Of a stretch of 64,000 nt of DNA, positions 10,571 through 22,701 are shown piece after piece. This stretch comes from Monoplex corrugatus. Its lineage: Eukaryota; Mollusca; Gastropoda; Littorinimorpha; Ranellidae. The DNA is taken from NCBI GenBank assembly GCA_030674185.1, contig JAPXFY010000023.1, forward strand, positions 22,981,092 through 23,045,091. Reading direction: 5' to 3'. Every line of letters begins with the position of its first letter. The first letter of the stretch is position 1. The translations under genes were made by a program, and so were the position numbers. Below the pieces are notes generated by a model. It had not been told where the DNA came from, searched no databases, and saw only the letters and a program-made list of their open reading frames with translations.

Positions 10571-11246
10571 TAATAATCAGAACTTATTCTTTCATTTGTA
10601 ACAGAACCCATACATATTTATACCAAATAAAGGATTTTGAATACTCGTTCACACCACGGCTCATATATTCCTTCACTTGAAAATAAGTGTGTTAATTTGC
10701 ACATTGAATTTGCACATTTAAAAAAATATATTTCACTTATCAAAGTTCATAAAGAAATAAAGAAATGTTATAACAGCACTTTTAATAAAATGAACAGTTC
10801 TGTAGTATTTCTGAATCATTTCAGCATTATTGACATTTGTTTTCGTTTCAATATCTCTTTAAATACAATTTCAATAATATTTTAACTAAAATGGGTAGAA
10901 ATGATACCATGCACTGAATCGATTTATACTTGTTCTTAATAATCAGCATTTATTCTTCATTTGTGACAGAACCCAAACATATTCTATATCAAAATAAAGG
11001 ATTTTGAATGCTCTATCACACCAGGGATCTTATATGTTCCTTTATTTAAAAATAAGTCTGTTATTTTGAATTTTAATTATGCACATTTTAAACAAATATC
11101 AAAATATATCACATCAAAATTCATAAGGAATAAAAAAAATGTTATAACAGTATCTTTAATAAGATGAACAGTTGCGTAGTATTTCTGAATCATTTTTGCA
11201 TTATTACCAGCTTTTTTTGTTTCAGTCTATCTTTAACTACAATTGT
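10571..11246 (+). repeat. 370-bp AT-rich satellite, block 1 (monomers A, B partial)
   Basis: Monomers begin near TAATAATCAGCACTTATTC, run through CAGAACCCATACATA and AAATAAAGGATTTTGAATGC, and end near ATGGGTAGAAATGATACCAT. Monomer A starts near 10,571 and monomer B near 10,939. B is broken at 11,246 by a PLE fragment. Confidence 0.9.
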
Positions 11247-12510
11247 ATTTAAAGCATCCCACCATAAAGTTCACCGCTCACTATGGTCGTAGCAACATCC
11301 CTTTTCTGGACACATCAGTCATCATCAAAGATTGACATCTTATCACAGATCTTCACAGGAAACCCAGTGACGCTAACATGTACCTTCCCTTCAGATCCAG
11401 TCATCCCCGCCACTGTCTCCGAGCAATATCTCATGGACAGTGCCTGAGAATCAGACGGATCTGCTCAGAAGATGCAACATTTAAGAAGAGATGCACTGAA
11501 CTGAAGGATAGCCTGAGAGCACGTGGCTACCCCAACAGCCTGATACAGGCTGCCATTGACAGTGTGTCCTCCATCCCCCAAGAATCCACCCTCAAGTACG
11601 CCACCAAGCCCAAAGAGAACGCCAAGAGAGTACCATTCATCGTGACCCATAACCCCAGCCACCCTCCACTGGCTATGTGGCTGAAGGAAGGCACAGCCAC
11701 GCTCCACACCAGCCGCAGAATGAAGAAAGCGATGCCTGCTCCACCCATGGTAGGAGAACGAGCCAGCAAAAGCCTCAGAAATATACTCATGCCCTCCTGT
11801 TCCCCAGCTGCCAAGGTTAAGGGGAATACAGAAGCGGGCTGCAAAAAGTGCACTGCAAGGACATGCGTCTTGTGCCTCAAACACCTAAGAGAGACTACAA
11901 AAGTATCCGATCAGAACAGAATTTTATCATCAGGGACTCTATAACATGCAAAAGCAGAAACCTTATTTACGTCACTGACTGTGCCAAATGCAAAGATGTG
12001 CAATATGTAGGAGAGACGGGACAGACTCTACAAAGCAGATTCTATGGACACAGATCGACCATCAAAAGCTCAGACGAACAGAAGAGCACAAGAACAAAAC
12101 CTGACTACAACAAGAAAGGAGTGGAGGAAAGAAGGGAAACGCTGGTGGCTCGTCACTTCCAAACCCCTGGACACTCCATTGAAGACCTGAGAGTCACAGC
12201 TATAGAACAAATCCAAACAGAGGATCCAAACAGGAGGAAAGAAAGAGAAAGGTTTGAAGACACAAATTGCGCACCAACTACCCTCAAGGATTGAATATGT
12301 GGGACTGACTCCAGCCCTTCTTAAGAAAGGTTGGAAAGGTTTCCTTAAAAGTGCGGTCCGCCAGTGACCGGACAATTATGGTCCAATCTGCATGGGCTGC
12401 GACTGTACAGTGCTGGGCAAGACAGGACTTCGGTTGGGATCCCCTTCACCATTCAAGATACTGTGGAGCGTGGGATGGCGGTGACCCTACAACTCCAACT
12501 TTTGTGTATG
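11247..12510 (+). mobile_element. 5'-truncated PLE inserted in the satellite
   Basis: About 1.26 kb starting within the RT region and running through the GIY-YIG nuclease and 3' UTR. It differs clearly from the intact PLE at 42 kb, so it belongs to another family. Satellite sequence flanks both sides. Monomer order is broken here: B is followed by A, not C, so a monomer may have been lost during or after insertion. Confidence 0.85.
11263..12294 (+). pseudogene. PLE RT C-terminus and GIY-YIG nuclease, broken
   Basis: Begins with IKFTAHYGRSNIPFLDTSV, the RT region around the FLD motif. A TGA replaces one codon just before HLITDLHRKPSDANMYL. The frame runs through RSSHPRHC and RLR-type residues to a cysteine cluster CKKCTARTCVLC near 11,840. 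A frameshift near 11,850-11,890 moves the remainder into another frame. That part has NLIYVTDCAKC, then YVGETGQTLQSRFYGH, the GIY-YIG core, and ARHFQTPGHSIEDLRV. In PLEs this nuclease nicks the target DNA. The fragment cannot make a working protein. Confidence 0.85.
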
Positions 12511-13393
12511 TGCACTGACTCGACCATGTACTTGTTCTTAATAATCAGCACTTATACTTTCATTTGTAACAGAACCCATACACATTTTATACCAAAATAA
12601 AGGATTTTGAATACTCTTTCACACCACGGCTCTTATATATTCCTTCACTTGAAAATAAGTGTGTTAATTTGAAGTTGAATTTGCACATTTTGAAAAAATA
12701 AATGTCTTATCAAAGTTCATAAAGAAAGAAAAAAATGTTATAACAGCACTTTTAATAAAATGAACAGTTCTGTAGTATTTCTGAATCATTTCAGCATTAT
12801 TGACATCAATTTTGTTTCAATATCTCTTTAAATACAATTTTAACAATATTTCAACTAAACTGGGTAGAAATGATACCATGCGCTGAATCAACCTATCTTC
12901 TTCTTAATAATCAGCATTTATTCATCATTTGTTACAGAGCCCATACATATTCTATATCAAAATAAAGGATTTTGAATGCTCTATCACACCAGGGATCTCA
13001 TATGTTCCTTTACTTAAAAATAAGTCTGTTATTTTGATGCTTGAATTTTAATTATGCACATTTTAAACAAATATCAAAATATATCACATCAAAATTCATA
13101 AGGAATAAAAAAAATGTTATAACAGTATTTTTAATAAAATAAACAGACGCGTAGTATTTCTGAATCATTTTTGCATTAGTACCAGATTTTTTGTTTCAAT
13201 GTATCTTTAAGTACAATTGTAATAATTTGTTTAACTCAAATGGGTAAAAACAATACATGGACTGTCTCGACCCGTACTTGTTCATAATAATCAGCAATTA
13301 TTCTCTCATTTGTTACAGAACCCATAAATCTTTTATACCAAAATAAAGGATTTTGAATGCTCTTTCACACTACAGCTCTTATATGTTCCTTTA
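12511..13393 (+). repeat. 370-bp satellite, block 2 (monomers A, B, C partial)
   Basis: The satellite resumes at TGCACTGACTCGACCATGTA. Monomer A starts near 12,539, B near 12,906 and C near 13,289. C is cut after 105 bp at 13,393 and its remaining 273 bp resume at 18,213. Together they make about 378 bp, a normal monomer length. Confidence 0.9.
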
Positions 13394-16300
13394 CTGTGCC
13401 AGCCCGACGCCACTTTTCTTTTTCTGCTTCCTCGTCTCCTCCACTGCCCCTGCCTTCGACCTCGCTGCTGCGGGCTTTGTCTCCTCCTCTGCCATCTTCG
13501 CCTTCGCCTTCTGTCCTGGTGGTGCCGCCTTCGCCTTCTGTCCCGCCGGTGCTGCCCTCGTCTTCTGTCCCGCCGGTGCTACCTTTGTCTTCTTCTTCTG
13601 TTCCGTCGTTGCTGCCTTCGTCTTCTGCCCCGCTGGTGTCGCCTTCGTCTTTTGTCCCGTCGGTGCCGCCTTCTTCGCCACCTCGGCCGCCGCCATATGA
13701 TAAACTTAAACTATGCCTTTTTAACGCTCAATCAATATGCAAAGATGGCAAAGCTGAGGTCATTGCCGATTTTATCGCTGATGAGCACGTTGACATTGCT
13801 TTTATTACAGAGACATGGCTTAACCCCCTTGGTCATGAACCTATACATGCTAGCCTCACTCCGAGTGGTTACAGGCTTGCTTCTTTCCATCGCTCATCTC
13901 GAGGTGGCGGTATCGCCATCCTCTACAACGACTCACTCCATTCCCGCCTATCTTTCTCGCAGTCTCTGCCTTTCTCCCATCCTTCTTTCGAGCACGTTGA
14001 AGTATCCTTCCAATCCACCCCTCACCCCATCACCTTCTCCTGTGTCTATCGACCTCCACCTAGCTCTGCCAACAAACTCACCACATCCACGTTTCTCTCT
14101 GACTTTGACCAACTGCTTGACCACTACTGCCTCTTACCTGGAAATCTCATCATTCTAGGTGACATCAATGTCCACTATGACAACACTCACCGTTATGACA
14201 CAAGACATATCATCAACTCTCTGTCCAATCACAATATGACTCAACACATTTCTGAACCAACCCATCAAAAAGGTCACATTCTTGACTGGATCATTTCTCG
14301 TGATCACCACAATTCAGCTACTAACAACTGCTTAGTTCTTTCTACCCGTCTAACTTCAGCCCTTCCATCTGACCACTCTGCAATTCTCTGTTCTCTTGAC
14401 ATTTCTCCTCCTTCCCGTACCACGCGCACAGTGACTCGACGCAATCTCAAATCTATCGACCTCTCCACATTTTCATCTGATGCCTCCCGTCTCCTTTCTG
14501 AAAAGTCACATAACCTTGCCGATGAATTCTATACTACTCTCCACCATCTTCTGGACACTCATGCTCCAGCCACAACCCGTCTTTTACCTGACCGCCCCCC
14601 TACCCCCTGGCTCACTCATGAGATTGCCTGTGCAAAACGTGCCCGCCGCAGAGCAGAGCGCCGCTGGCGCAAATCCAAACTCACTGTACACAGGCAACTT
14701 TTCCAAGCCTCTAAAACAAAAGTATCCACCCTCATTGCATCTGTAAAAACAAGCTATTTCCAAACCAAAATCCTGAATGCCTCTTCTTCAAAAGAACTCT
14801 TTACAACCATGAATCATCTCCTTGGCACACGAAAAGACTTACCTCTCCCAACAAAACATACAAATGAAGAACTCCCATCTGTATTCTCTAAGTATTAGAC
14901 CACCAAAATACAAACTCTTCGTGACAGGCTTGACAGGACACCCTGTCAACCATGCCCACCTGACCCTTCCTTCTCTGGCACACCTCTCACTACTTTTACC
15001 CCAGTCTCACAAGAAGAAATTTTCAACACAATCAGATCCATGTCGTTCAAAACCTGCGAACTGGATCCTCTTCCAGGTTCTCTCTACTCCGATTGTCTCC
15101 CTACTCTCCTCCCATTCATCACTGACATCATCAACACTTCTTTTCAAACTGGAACTGTCCCAGATTCTTTCAAGTCTGCTATTGTTCACCCTCTCCTCAA
15201 GAAACACAATTTAGACCCAAATGAACTGAAAAATTACAGGCCTATCTCTAATCTCTCTTTCTTGTCAAAACTCCTTGAAAAAGTCGTCCTCAACCAGCTG
15301 AACTCTCACCTGTCTGCCAACAATCTCCTCAATCCTTTCCAGTCAGCCTACCGCCAGTGCCATAGCACTGAAACTGCCCTACTACACATTCTCAACAATC
15401 TCCTCCTTGCAACTGATACTGGCAAAGTCTCTCTCCTCACACTCCTTGATCTGTCTGCAGCTTTCGATACCATTGACCATGGTATTCTCCTTTCTAGACT
15501 TCATCATACTTTTGGCATCTCTGACATTGCTCTCTCCTTTTTCACTTCGTATTTATCAAACAGAAAACAAACTGTTCTCATCAATGGCACTTACTCTCAA
15601 CCTGCATACCTGACCTGTGGTGTTCCACAAGGATCTGTCCTTGGCCCTGTTCTTTTCACTCTTTATACCTCCCCCCTTTCCACCATCATCAACTCCCACT
15701 CTATAAAACACCACTTCTATGCTGATGACACCCAACTTCAAGATAGTGACTCACCTGATAATATACAGCGCCTGTTGACTCGCACCACTGAGTGTTACTC
15801 GGACATTAAGAACTGGATGACACACAATAGACTTCAGCTTAATGACGACAAGACAGAAGCTATCCTCATTGGCACCCGTCAGAAACTTTCTCAGCTGCCT
15901 CCTCTTTCTCTCCCATTATGTAACACATCAGTCCCAATTTCTGATTCAGCTAAAAACCTTGGTGTCTGCATTGACTCTACCCTCTCCATGAACAACTTTG
16001 TTTCTCAAACTGCCAGATCTTGCTACTATCATCTCCATCGTATAAGCCTGATCAGGAAGTATCTCTCTGTGGAAACAACTGCAAAACTCGTTCTCTCCTT
16101 CATAATGTCTCGCATTGACTATTGCAATTCACTCCTGTCTGGTCTTCCTGCCTCCACCATTCACATCCTACAGCGCATTCAAAACAATGCTGTACGCCTT
16201 GTACTCAAAAAGAAAAAAGCTGACCACATATCTCCTCTCCTGGCACAACTTCACTGGCTCCCTGTATCAAAGCGCATACAGTACAAACTAGACACCATGT

Positions 16301-16539
16301 GCTACAAAAGCCTCAATAACGCAGCCCCCGATTACCTGTCAAGCCTACTTGAGATCTATGTTCCCTCACGTACCCTCCGCTCTGCCTCCGATCCTCTGAC
16401 TTTTCGCTTTCCACGCACTAAGCTCAATACCTATGGTCCACGAGCCTTCTCTGTTTCTGGTCCACTCTCCTGGAACAAACTTCCTCTCTCAGTCCGTCAG
16501 CAACCTACTTTTGCCTCCTTCAAGTCCGCTCTCAAAACT
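13357..16539 (+). pseudogene. CR1/L2-like endonuclease/RT ORF with one internal stop
   Basis: One continuous frame carries both domains and is interrupted only by a TAG at 14,896-14,898. The endonuclease (from about 13,693) has LCLFNAQSICKDGKAEVI, ITETWL, GGGIAI, ILGDINVH and PSDHSAI. After the stop the frame continues with TLRDRLDRTPCQPCPPD. The RT follows, with NYRPISNLSFLSKLLEKV near 15,230, LDLSAAFDTIDH ending near 15,480, GVPQGSVLGP at 15,619-15,648 and YADD near 15,717. The first ATG at 13,357 lies in satellite DNA, so the apparent N-terminus is chimeric. The ORF end is broken at ALKT by the next LINE. Confidence 0.9.
13394..16539 (+). mobile_element. CR1/L2-like LINE, main segment
   Basis: A 5'-truncated non-LTR element with a Pro/Ser/Val-rich stretch, APE endonuclease and RT. 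It continues at 17,625-18,212 after interruption by a second LINE. Flanks carry a possible short target duplication (TTACT left and right). Protein motifs such as LDLSAAFDTIDH, CGVPQGSVLGP and FYADDTQL fit the CR1/L2 group. Confidence 0.9.
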
Positions 16540-16672
16540 ATATATAATATAATAATAATAATAATAAAGAGCATTTATATAGCGCCTAATCTGATGAAAA
16601 CAAGAGCCCTAAGCGCTTACAGGTATCACGCAGACACAACCAAACAACACACACACACACACACACACACAC

Positions 16673-16722
<50 letters not shown>

Positions 16723-17624
16723 ACACCACACACACCAGCCGACATTCAAGGCTCAAAAGACAACAAGGGGGGATTTGGGGAAGTTAGGTGGTAGAGTCTT
16801 TATAAGTATCATGAGAGGGACTGGAAGAGATGGGTTTTCAGAGAGGACTTGAAAGAAGTGAGAGTTGCAGAGTGGCGAACAGAGACAGGGAGCTGATTCC
16901 AGATTACAGGGGCCTGATAGGAAAAGGAGCGTTGACCATAAGTTTTAGTGCGACAGAATGGTATGCGGAAGGTACGAGTATCAGCCGAGGAACGAAGTTG
17001 ACGAGAGGGGGTGTACAGATGGAGGAGGTCAGAGATGTAAGGGGGTGCAAGACCGTTGAGAGACTTAAAACATAACAAAGCAATCTTGTAGCGAATTCTC
17101 TTTTCAACAGGTAACCAGTGAAGAGATTTGAGAAGAGGAGTGACATGAGAGGAACGAGATTTTCTGAAGATGAGCCTAGCAGCATTGTTTTGAACTTTTT
17201 GAAGCTTTTGAATGAGAGAGAAAGGACAGCCCGAGAGGAGGGAGTTGCAGTAGTCGAGACGAGAGAGAACAAAGGCACAGAGTAGAGTTTTGGTGGCTTC
17301 GACAGAGAGGATATTGCGAATAGAAGAAATTCTGCGTATCTCAAGATAGCATAATCTGCAAACATTCTGGACGTGTTTTTCAAAGGACAGGGTGTTATCA
17401 AGAGTGACTCCAAGATTGCGGACAGTGGAAGATAGTGGAATGTCAGATCCAAGCAGAGAGACAGACAGAGGAAGGGAAGAACACTTAGCCAATGTGGTGG
17501 TAGAGATAAGGCTAAGTTCAGTTTTAATGGGGTTGAGTTGAAGTTTGTTTACAGTCATCCAGGAGTGAACATCAGAAATGCAGCCTTGGGTTTGTCTGAT
17601 TATAGAGGGCAGTTGTGGGAGGGA
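16540..17624 (-). mobile_element. Second CR1/L2-like LINE, nested and inverted
   Basis: A 5'-truncated element on the minus strand, inserted between AAAACT and CCTTTTC of the first LINE. Its 3' end at 16,540-16,600 reads, on the minus strand, GCGCTATATAAAT followed by a TTA-rich tail. It carries a CA/GT tract at 16,649-16,731. It is a different subfamily from the host LINE but shares the same 3' hairpin design. Confidence 0.85.
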
Positions 17625-17642
17625 ACCTTTTCTCCTCTGCAT
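16809..17642 (-). pseudogene. RT C-terminal ORF of the nested LINE
   Basis: 277 codons without a stop. The first codons (MQRRKG) come from antisense sequence of the host LINE, so the start is accidental. The real part begins at about SIIRQTQGCISDVHSWM and runs through NKLQLNPIKTE, RLDYCNSLLSGCP, VQNNAARLIF, LHWLPVEKRIRYK and SVRHSATLTSFKSSLKTHLF. This is the thumb and C-terminal region after the YADD motif, which is missing. It cannot act as a polymerase. Confidence 0.85.
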
Positions 17643-17805
17643 AAAATCCTAACCTCACTCAACCCCCCTCTGCAGCCTGTCTCCGCTCGGAGGGGAATCA
17701 CTTTGTTTTAATATATAATTGTATATGATGTGCTCTCTGTGGTTTTCCATTGGTTTTATTCTTGCTTTTATTGCTTTTATTCTTTTCTCCCCATTTGTGG
17801 CCATG

Positions 17806-17896
<91 letters not shown>

Positions 17897-18212
17897 TGTG
17901 TGTGCGTGTGTGTCTTTTCGGCGCTTGGATTTGATTTTGTCAAGATTTGTGCTATATAAATATTGTAATTATTATGTATGCATGTGCGTACGTATGTATG
18001 TATGTATGTATGTATACGCTTAGATTTATGTATGTATGTATGTATGCATGGATACGCTCAGCTTAGATTTATGTATGTAAGTATGTAAGCATGTATGTAT
18101 GCATGTATACGCTCATATGTATGTAGGTATGTATGCATGTATACGCTCAGCGCTTAGATTTGATTTTGTCAAGATTTTGCGCTATATAAATAAAATATAT
18201 TATTATTATTAT
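17625..18212 (+). mobile_element. CR1/L2-like LINE, 3' UTR segment
   Basis: Continuation of the LINE from 16,539: CCTTTTCTCCTCTGCATAAA, a C-run, a GT tract at 17,807-17,898, then the 3' hairpin GCGCTTGGATTTGATTTTGT...GTGCTATATAAATA near 17,918-17,966. After about 180 bp of TATG repeats, a second copy of the same hairpin appears at 18,146-18,196, followed by (ATT)n. The element therefore has two 3' termini. The satellite resumes at 18,213. Confidence 0.85.
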
Positions 18213-21200
18213 TACTTGTAAATAAGTGTGTTAATTTGATTTTTAATTTGCACATTTAGAAAAAATAAAAAAAATTCACACTTTTCAAAATTCATAAAGA
18301 AGAAAAAAATGTTATAAAAGCACTTTTAATGAAATGAACAATTGTGTAGTATCTCGGAATCATTTTAGCATTATTAACAGCAGTGTTTGTTTCACTTTCT
18401 ATTTGAATACAATTTTAATGAATTTTTTTTATCTGATATGGGTAGAAATGATACCATGCACTGACTCGATCCGTACATGTTCTTAATAATCAGCACTTAT
18501 TCTTTCATTTGAAACAGAACCCATGCATATTTTATACCAAAATAAAGAATTCTGAATACTCTTTCACACCACAGCTCTTCTATATTCCTTCACTTGAAAA
18601 TAAGTGTGTTAATTTGAAGTTGAATTTGCACATTTTGAAAAAAATATCAAAATATATTACTTGTGAAAGTTCATAAAGAAAGAAAAAAATGTTTAAAAGA
18701 GCATTTTTAATACAATGAAAAATGTCTGTAGTATTTCTGAATCATTTCAGCATTATGGACATCAGTTTTCGTTTCAATTTCTCTTTAAATACAATTTTAA
18801 TAATATTTTAACTGAAATGGGTAGAAATGATACCATGCACTGACTCGATCTATACTTCTTAATAATCAGCACTTATTCTTCATTTTGTGACAGAACGCAT
18901 ACGCATTCTATATCAAAATAAAGGATTTTGAATGCTCTATCACACCAGTGATCTTATATGTTCGTTTACTTAATAATAAGTCTGCTATTTTGAATTTTAA
19001 TTATGCACATTTTAAACAAATATCAAAATATATCATCAAAATTCATAAGAAATAAAAAAATGTTATAACAGTATTTCTAATAAAATGAACAGACGCGCAG
19101 CATTTTTGAATCAGTTTTGCAGTATTACCAGCTTTTTTGTTTCAATATATCTTTAAATACAATTCTAATAATTTGTATAACTCAAATGGGTAAAAAACGA
19201 TACCAAAGACTGTCTCGACCCGTACTTGTTCATAATAATCAGCAATTATTCTCTCATTTGTTACAGAACCCATACATATTTTATACCAAAATAAGTACTT
19301 TAAATGTTCTTTCACACCACGGCTCTTATATGTTCTTTTACTTGAAAAAAGTGTGTAAATTTGATTTTTAATTTGCACATTTAGAAAAAATTAAAAATGT
19401 ATTCCTTTTCAAAATTCATAAAGAAGAAAAAAATGTTATAAAAGCACTTTTAATAAAATGAACAGTTGTGTAGTATTTCTGAATCATTTTAGCATTATTA
19501 ACAGCAGTATTTTTTTCACTATCGATTTCAATACAATTTTAATGATTTTTTTTTATCTGATATGGATAGAAATGATATCATGGACTGACTCGACCCGTAC
19601 TTGTTCTTAATAATCAGCACTTATTCTTTCATTTGTAACAGAACCCATACATATTTTATACCAAAAATAAAGGAGTTTGAATGCTCTTTGACACCACGGC
19701 TCTTATATATTCCTTCACTTGAAAATAAGTGTGTTACTTTGAAGTTGAATTTGCATTTTTTTAAAAATATCAAAATATATCACTTATCAAAGTTCATAAA
19801 GAAAGAAAAATTGTTGTAAGATCACTTTTAATAAAATGAACAGTTCTGAATCATTTCAGCATTATTGACATTTGTTTTTCGTTTCAATATCTCTTTAAAT
19901 ACAATTTTGATAATATTATAACTAAAATGGGTAGAAATGATGCCATGCACTGAATCGACTTATACTTGTTCTTAATAATGAGCACTTATTCTTCATTTGT
20001 GACAGAACCCATACATATTCTATATCAAAATAAAGGATTTTGAATGCTCTATCACACCAGGGATCTTATATGTTCCTTAATTTAAAAATAAGTCTGTTAT
20101 TTTGAATTTTAATTATGCACATTTTAAACAAATATCAAAATGTATCACATCAAAATTCATAAGGAATAAAAAAAAATATGTTAAACAGTATTTTTAATAA
20201 CATGACCAGTTGCGTAGTATTTCTGAATCATTTTTACATTATTATCAGCTTTTTGTGTTTCAATGTATCTTTAAATACAATTGTAATAATTTGTTCAACT
20301 CAAATGGGTAAAAACGATACCATGGACTGTCTTGACCCGTACTTGTTCATAATAATCAGCAATTATTCTCTCATTTGTTACAGAACTAATACATCTTATA
20401 TACCAAAATAAAGGATATTGAATGCTCTTTCACACCACTGCTCTTATATGTTCTCTTATGTGAAAATAAGTGTGGTAATTTGATTTTTAATTTGAACATT
20501 TAGAAACAATTAAAAATGTATCCCTTTTCAAAATTCATAAAGAAGAAAAAAATGTTATATAAGCAGTTTTAACAAAATGAACAGTTGTGTAGTATTTCTG
20601 AATCATTTTAGCATTATTAACAGCAGTTTTTGTTTCATTATCGATTTAAATACAATTTTAATGATTTTTAACTGATATGGGTAGAAATGATACCATGCAC
20701 TGACTCGACCCGTACTTGTTCTGAATAATCAGCACTTATTCTTTCATTTGTAACAGAACCCATACATATTTTATACCAACATAAAGGAATTTGAATGCTC
20801 GTTGACACCACTGCTCTTATATATTCCTTCATTTGAAAATAAGTGTATTAATTTGAAGTTGAATTGGCACATTTAAAAAAATCAAAATATATCACTTATC
20901 AAAGTTCATAAAGAAAGAAAAAAATGTTATAAGAGCACGTTTAATAAAATGAACAGTTCTGTAGTATTTCTGAATCATTTCAGCATTATTGACATCAATG
21001 TTTGTTTCAAAATCTTCTTAAATACAATTTTAATAATATTTTAGCTAAAATGGGTAGAAATGATACCATGCACTGACACGACCTATACTTCGCAAGGTTC
21101 ATAAAGAAAGAAAAAATGTTAAAAGAGCAGTTCTGCAGTATTTCTGAATCATATCAGCATTATTAACATCAGTTTTTGTTTCAATATCTCTTTAAATACA

Positions 21201-21970
21201 ATTTCAATAATATTTTAACTAAAATGGGTAGAACTGATACCATGCACTGACTCTCCTATACTTCTTCTTAATAATCAGTACTTATTCTTCATTTGTGACA
21301 GAACCCATACATATTCTATATCAAAATGAAGGATTTTGAATGCTCTATCACACCAGGGATCTTATATGTTGTTTTACTTAAAAATAAGCCTGTTATTGGG
21401 AATTTTAATTTTGCACATTTTAAACAAATATCAAAATGTATCACCTCAAAATTCATAAGAATAAAGAAGAATGTTATAACAATATTTTTAATAAAATGAA
21501 CAGTTGCGTAGTATTTCTGAATCATTTTTACGTTATTAACCGCTTCTTTTATTTCAATGTATCTTTATATAGAATTGTAATGATTTGATTAAATCAAATG
21601 GGTAAAAACGATACCATGGACTGTCTCGGCCCGTACTTGTTCATAATAATCAGCACTTATTCTCTCATTTGTGACAGAACCCATACATATTTTATACCAA
21701 AATAAAGGATTTTGAATGCTCTTTCACACCATTGCTCTTACATGTTCCTTTACTCGAAAATAAGTGTGTTAATTTGATTTTTAATTTGCACATTTAGAAA
21801 CAAATAAAAATTTCTCACTTTTCAAAATTCATAAAGAAAAAAAAATGTTATAAAAGCATTTTTAATAAAATGAACAGTTGTGTAGTATTTCTTAATCATT
21901 TTAGCATTATTAACAGCAGTTTTTATCTCACTATCTATTTGAATACAATTTTAATGATTTTAATAATTTA
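18213..21970 (+). repeat. 370-bp satellite, block 3, three-monomer higher-order repeat
   Basis: Monomer starts near 18,486 (A), 18,860 (B), 19,235 (C), 19,609 (A), 19,974 (B), 20,353 (C), 20,726 (A), 21,090 (truncated A-type), 21,270 (B) and 21,646 (C). A carries GAAGTTGAATTTGCAC. B carries CTCTATCACACCAGGGATC and GAATTTTAATTATGCAC. C carries CATAATAATCAGCAATTATTC and GATTTTTAATTTGCACATT. Spacing is 366-379 bp and the trimer about 1.12 kb. No gene signal is seen. Confidence 0.92.
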
Positions 21971-22012
21971 ATGAAACATCGGAAAATTCGGAGCCCTGAT
22001 CTACTTATCTCT

Positions 22013-22066
22013 TGATATATATATATATATATATCATATATATATATGTATGTGTATGCATATAAT

Positions 22067-22102
<36 letters not shown>

Positions 22103-22135
22103 TGTGTGTTGTGTGTGTGTGTATGTGTGTGTACA
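22013..22135. repeat. AT then GT dinucleotide microsatellites
   Basis: An (AT)n tract with an ATCAT interruption, then a GT tract from about 22,066 with TATG interruptions. Confidence 0.95.
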
Positions 22136-22701
22136 AACACACAAGTATACATTTATCTAATCTAGCTGTACACTCAAGTAAGGTGCGTAGCAGACGCCTT
22201 TTCTTCTCAAATGGCCCTGATTACAGTTACCTCCCCTGGTTCAGCGATTCTTAAAATATTACGAATTTCGAATATTTTATACCCCTAAGAAATGAGTAAT
22301 TCGCGCATTCTAGTTTAGAAGAAAAGTCGTATTTCTTGTTAGAAATGTCTTTGGGCCAAAATTTCCTTGTTTTCCTGAAATCAGCATTAATTTTGTTGTT
22401 CGATCGTACGGCGCTGTTCAAATTACCGAACGTTTAGCCGTGACGGAAATCGGAAATTTGTAAAATAATGAAGTAAATCATGGAAAACTTAAGATCACGA
22501 TTAGAATGTTGGTATTCTAATCTTTCATTTGAACTACACCACACCTTTAAACATTAGACATCAAGCTTGCACCAAAGCAAGTTCAGACCAAATCAAGGCC
22601 CCGTCAGCAGGACTGGACCTTAACCATCAAGAGAGAGAGGAAGAGACCAGCCTGTCAAGAAGATCCAAAGCAGCACTAGGTACCAATAAGAAATAGAGTA
22701 G
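22136..22701. other. No recognised feature; possibly gag leader
   Basis: Unassigned sequence before the gag remnant. The last 150 bp could be the 5' leader of the same retroelement, but no LTR or primer-binding site was seen. Confidence 0.4.

Noticed and set aside
9039..10601. Val/Cys and Thr/His ORFs
   Set aside because: GT microsatellite artefacts.
11465..11884. Minus-strand ORFs of 117 and 139 codons opposite the PLE fragment
   Set aside because: Antisense shadows. The plus strand carries recognisable PLE protein.
13391..13696. Minus-strand 101-codon Ala/Lys/Thr-rich ORF
   Set aside because: Antisense of the Pro/Ser/Val-rich repeat at the start of the LINE ORF.
10571..21970. CRISPR-like array
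   Set aside because: Regular units exist, but they are about 370 bp satellite monomers with no short repeat/unique spacer pattern. The genome is eukaryotic.
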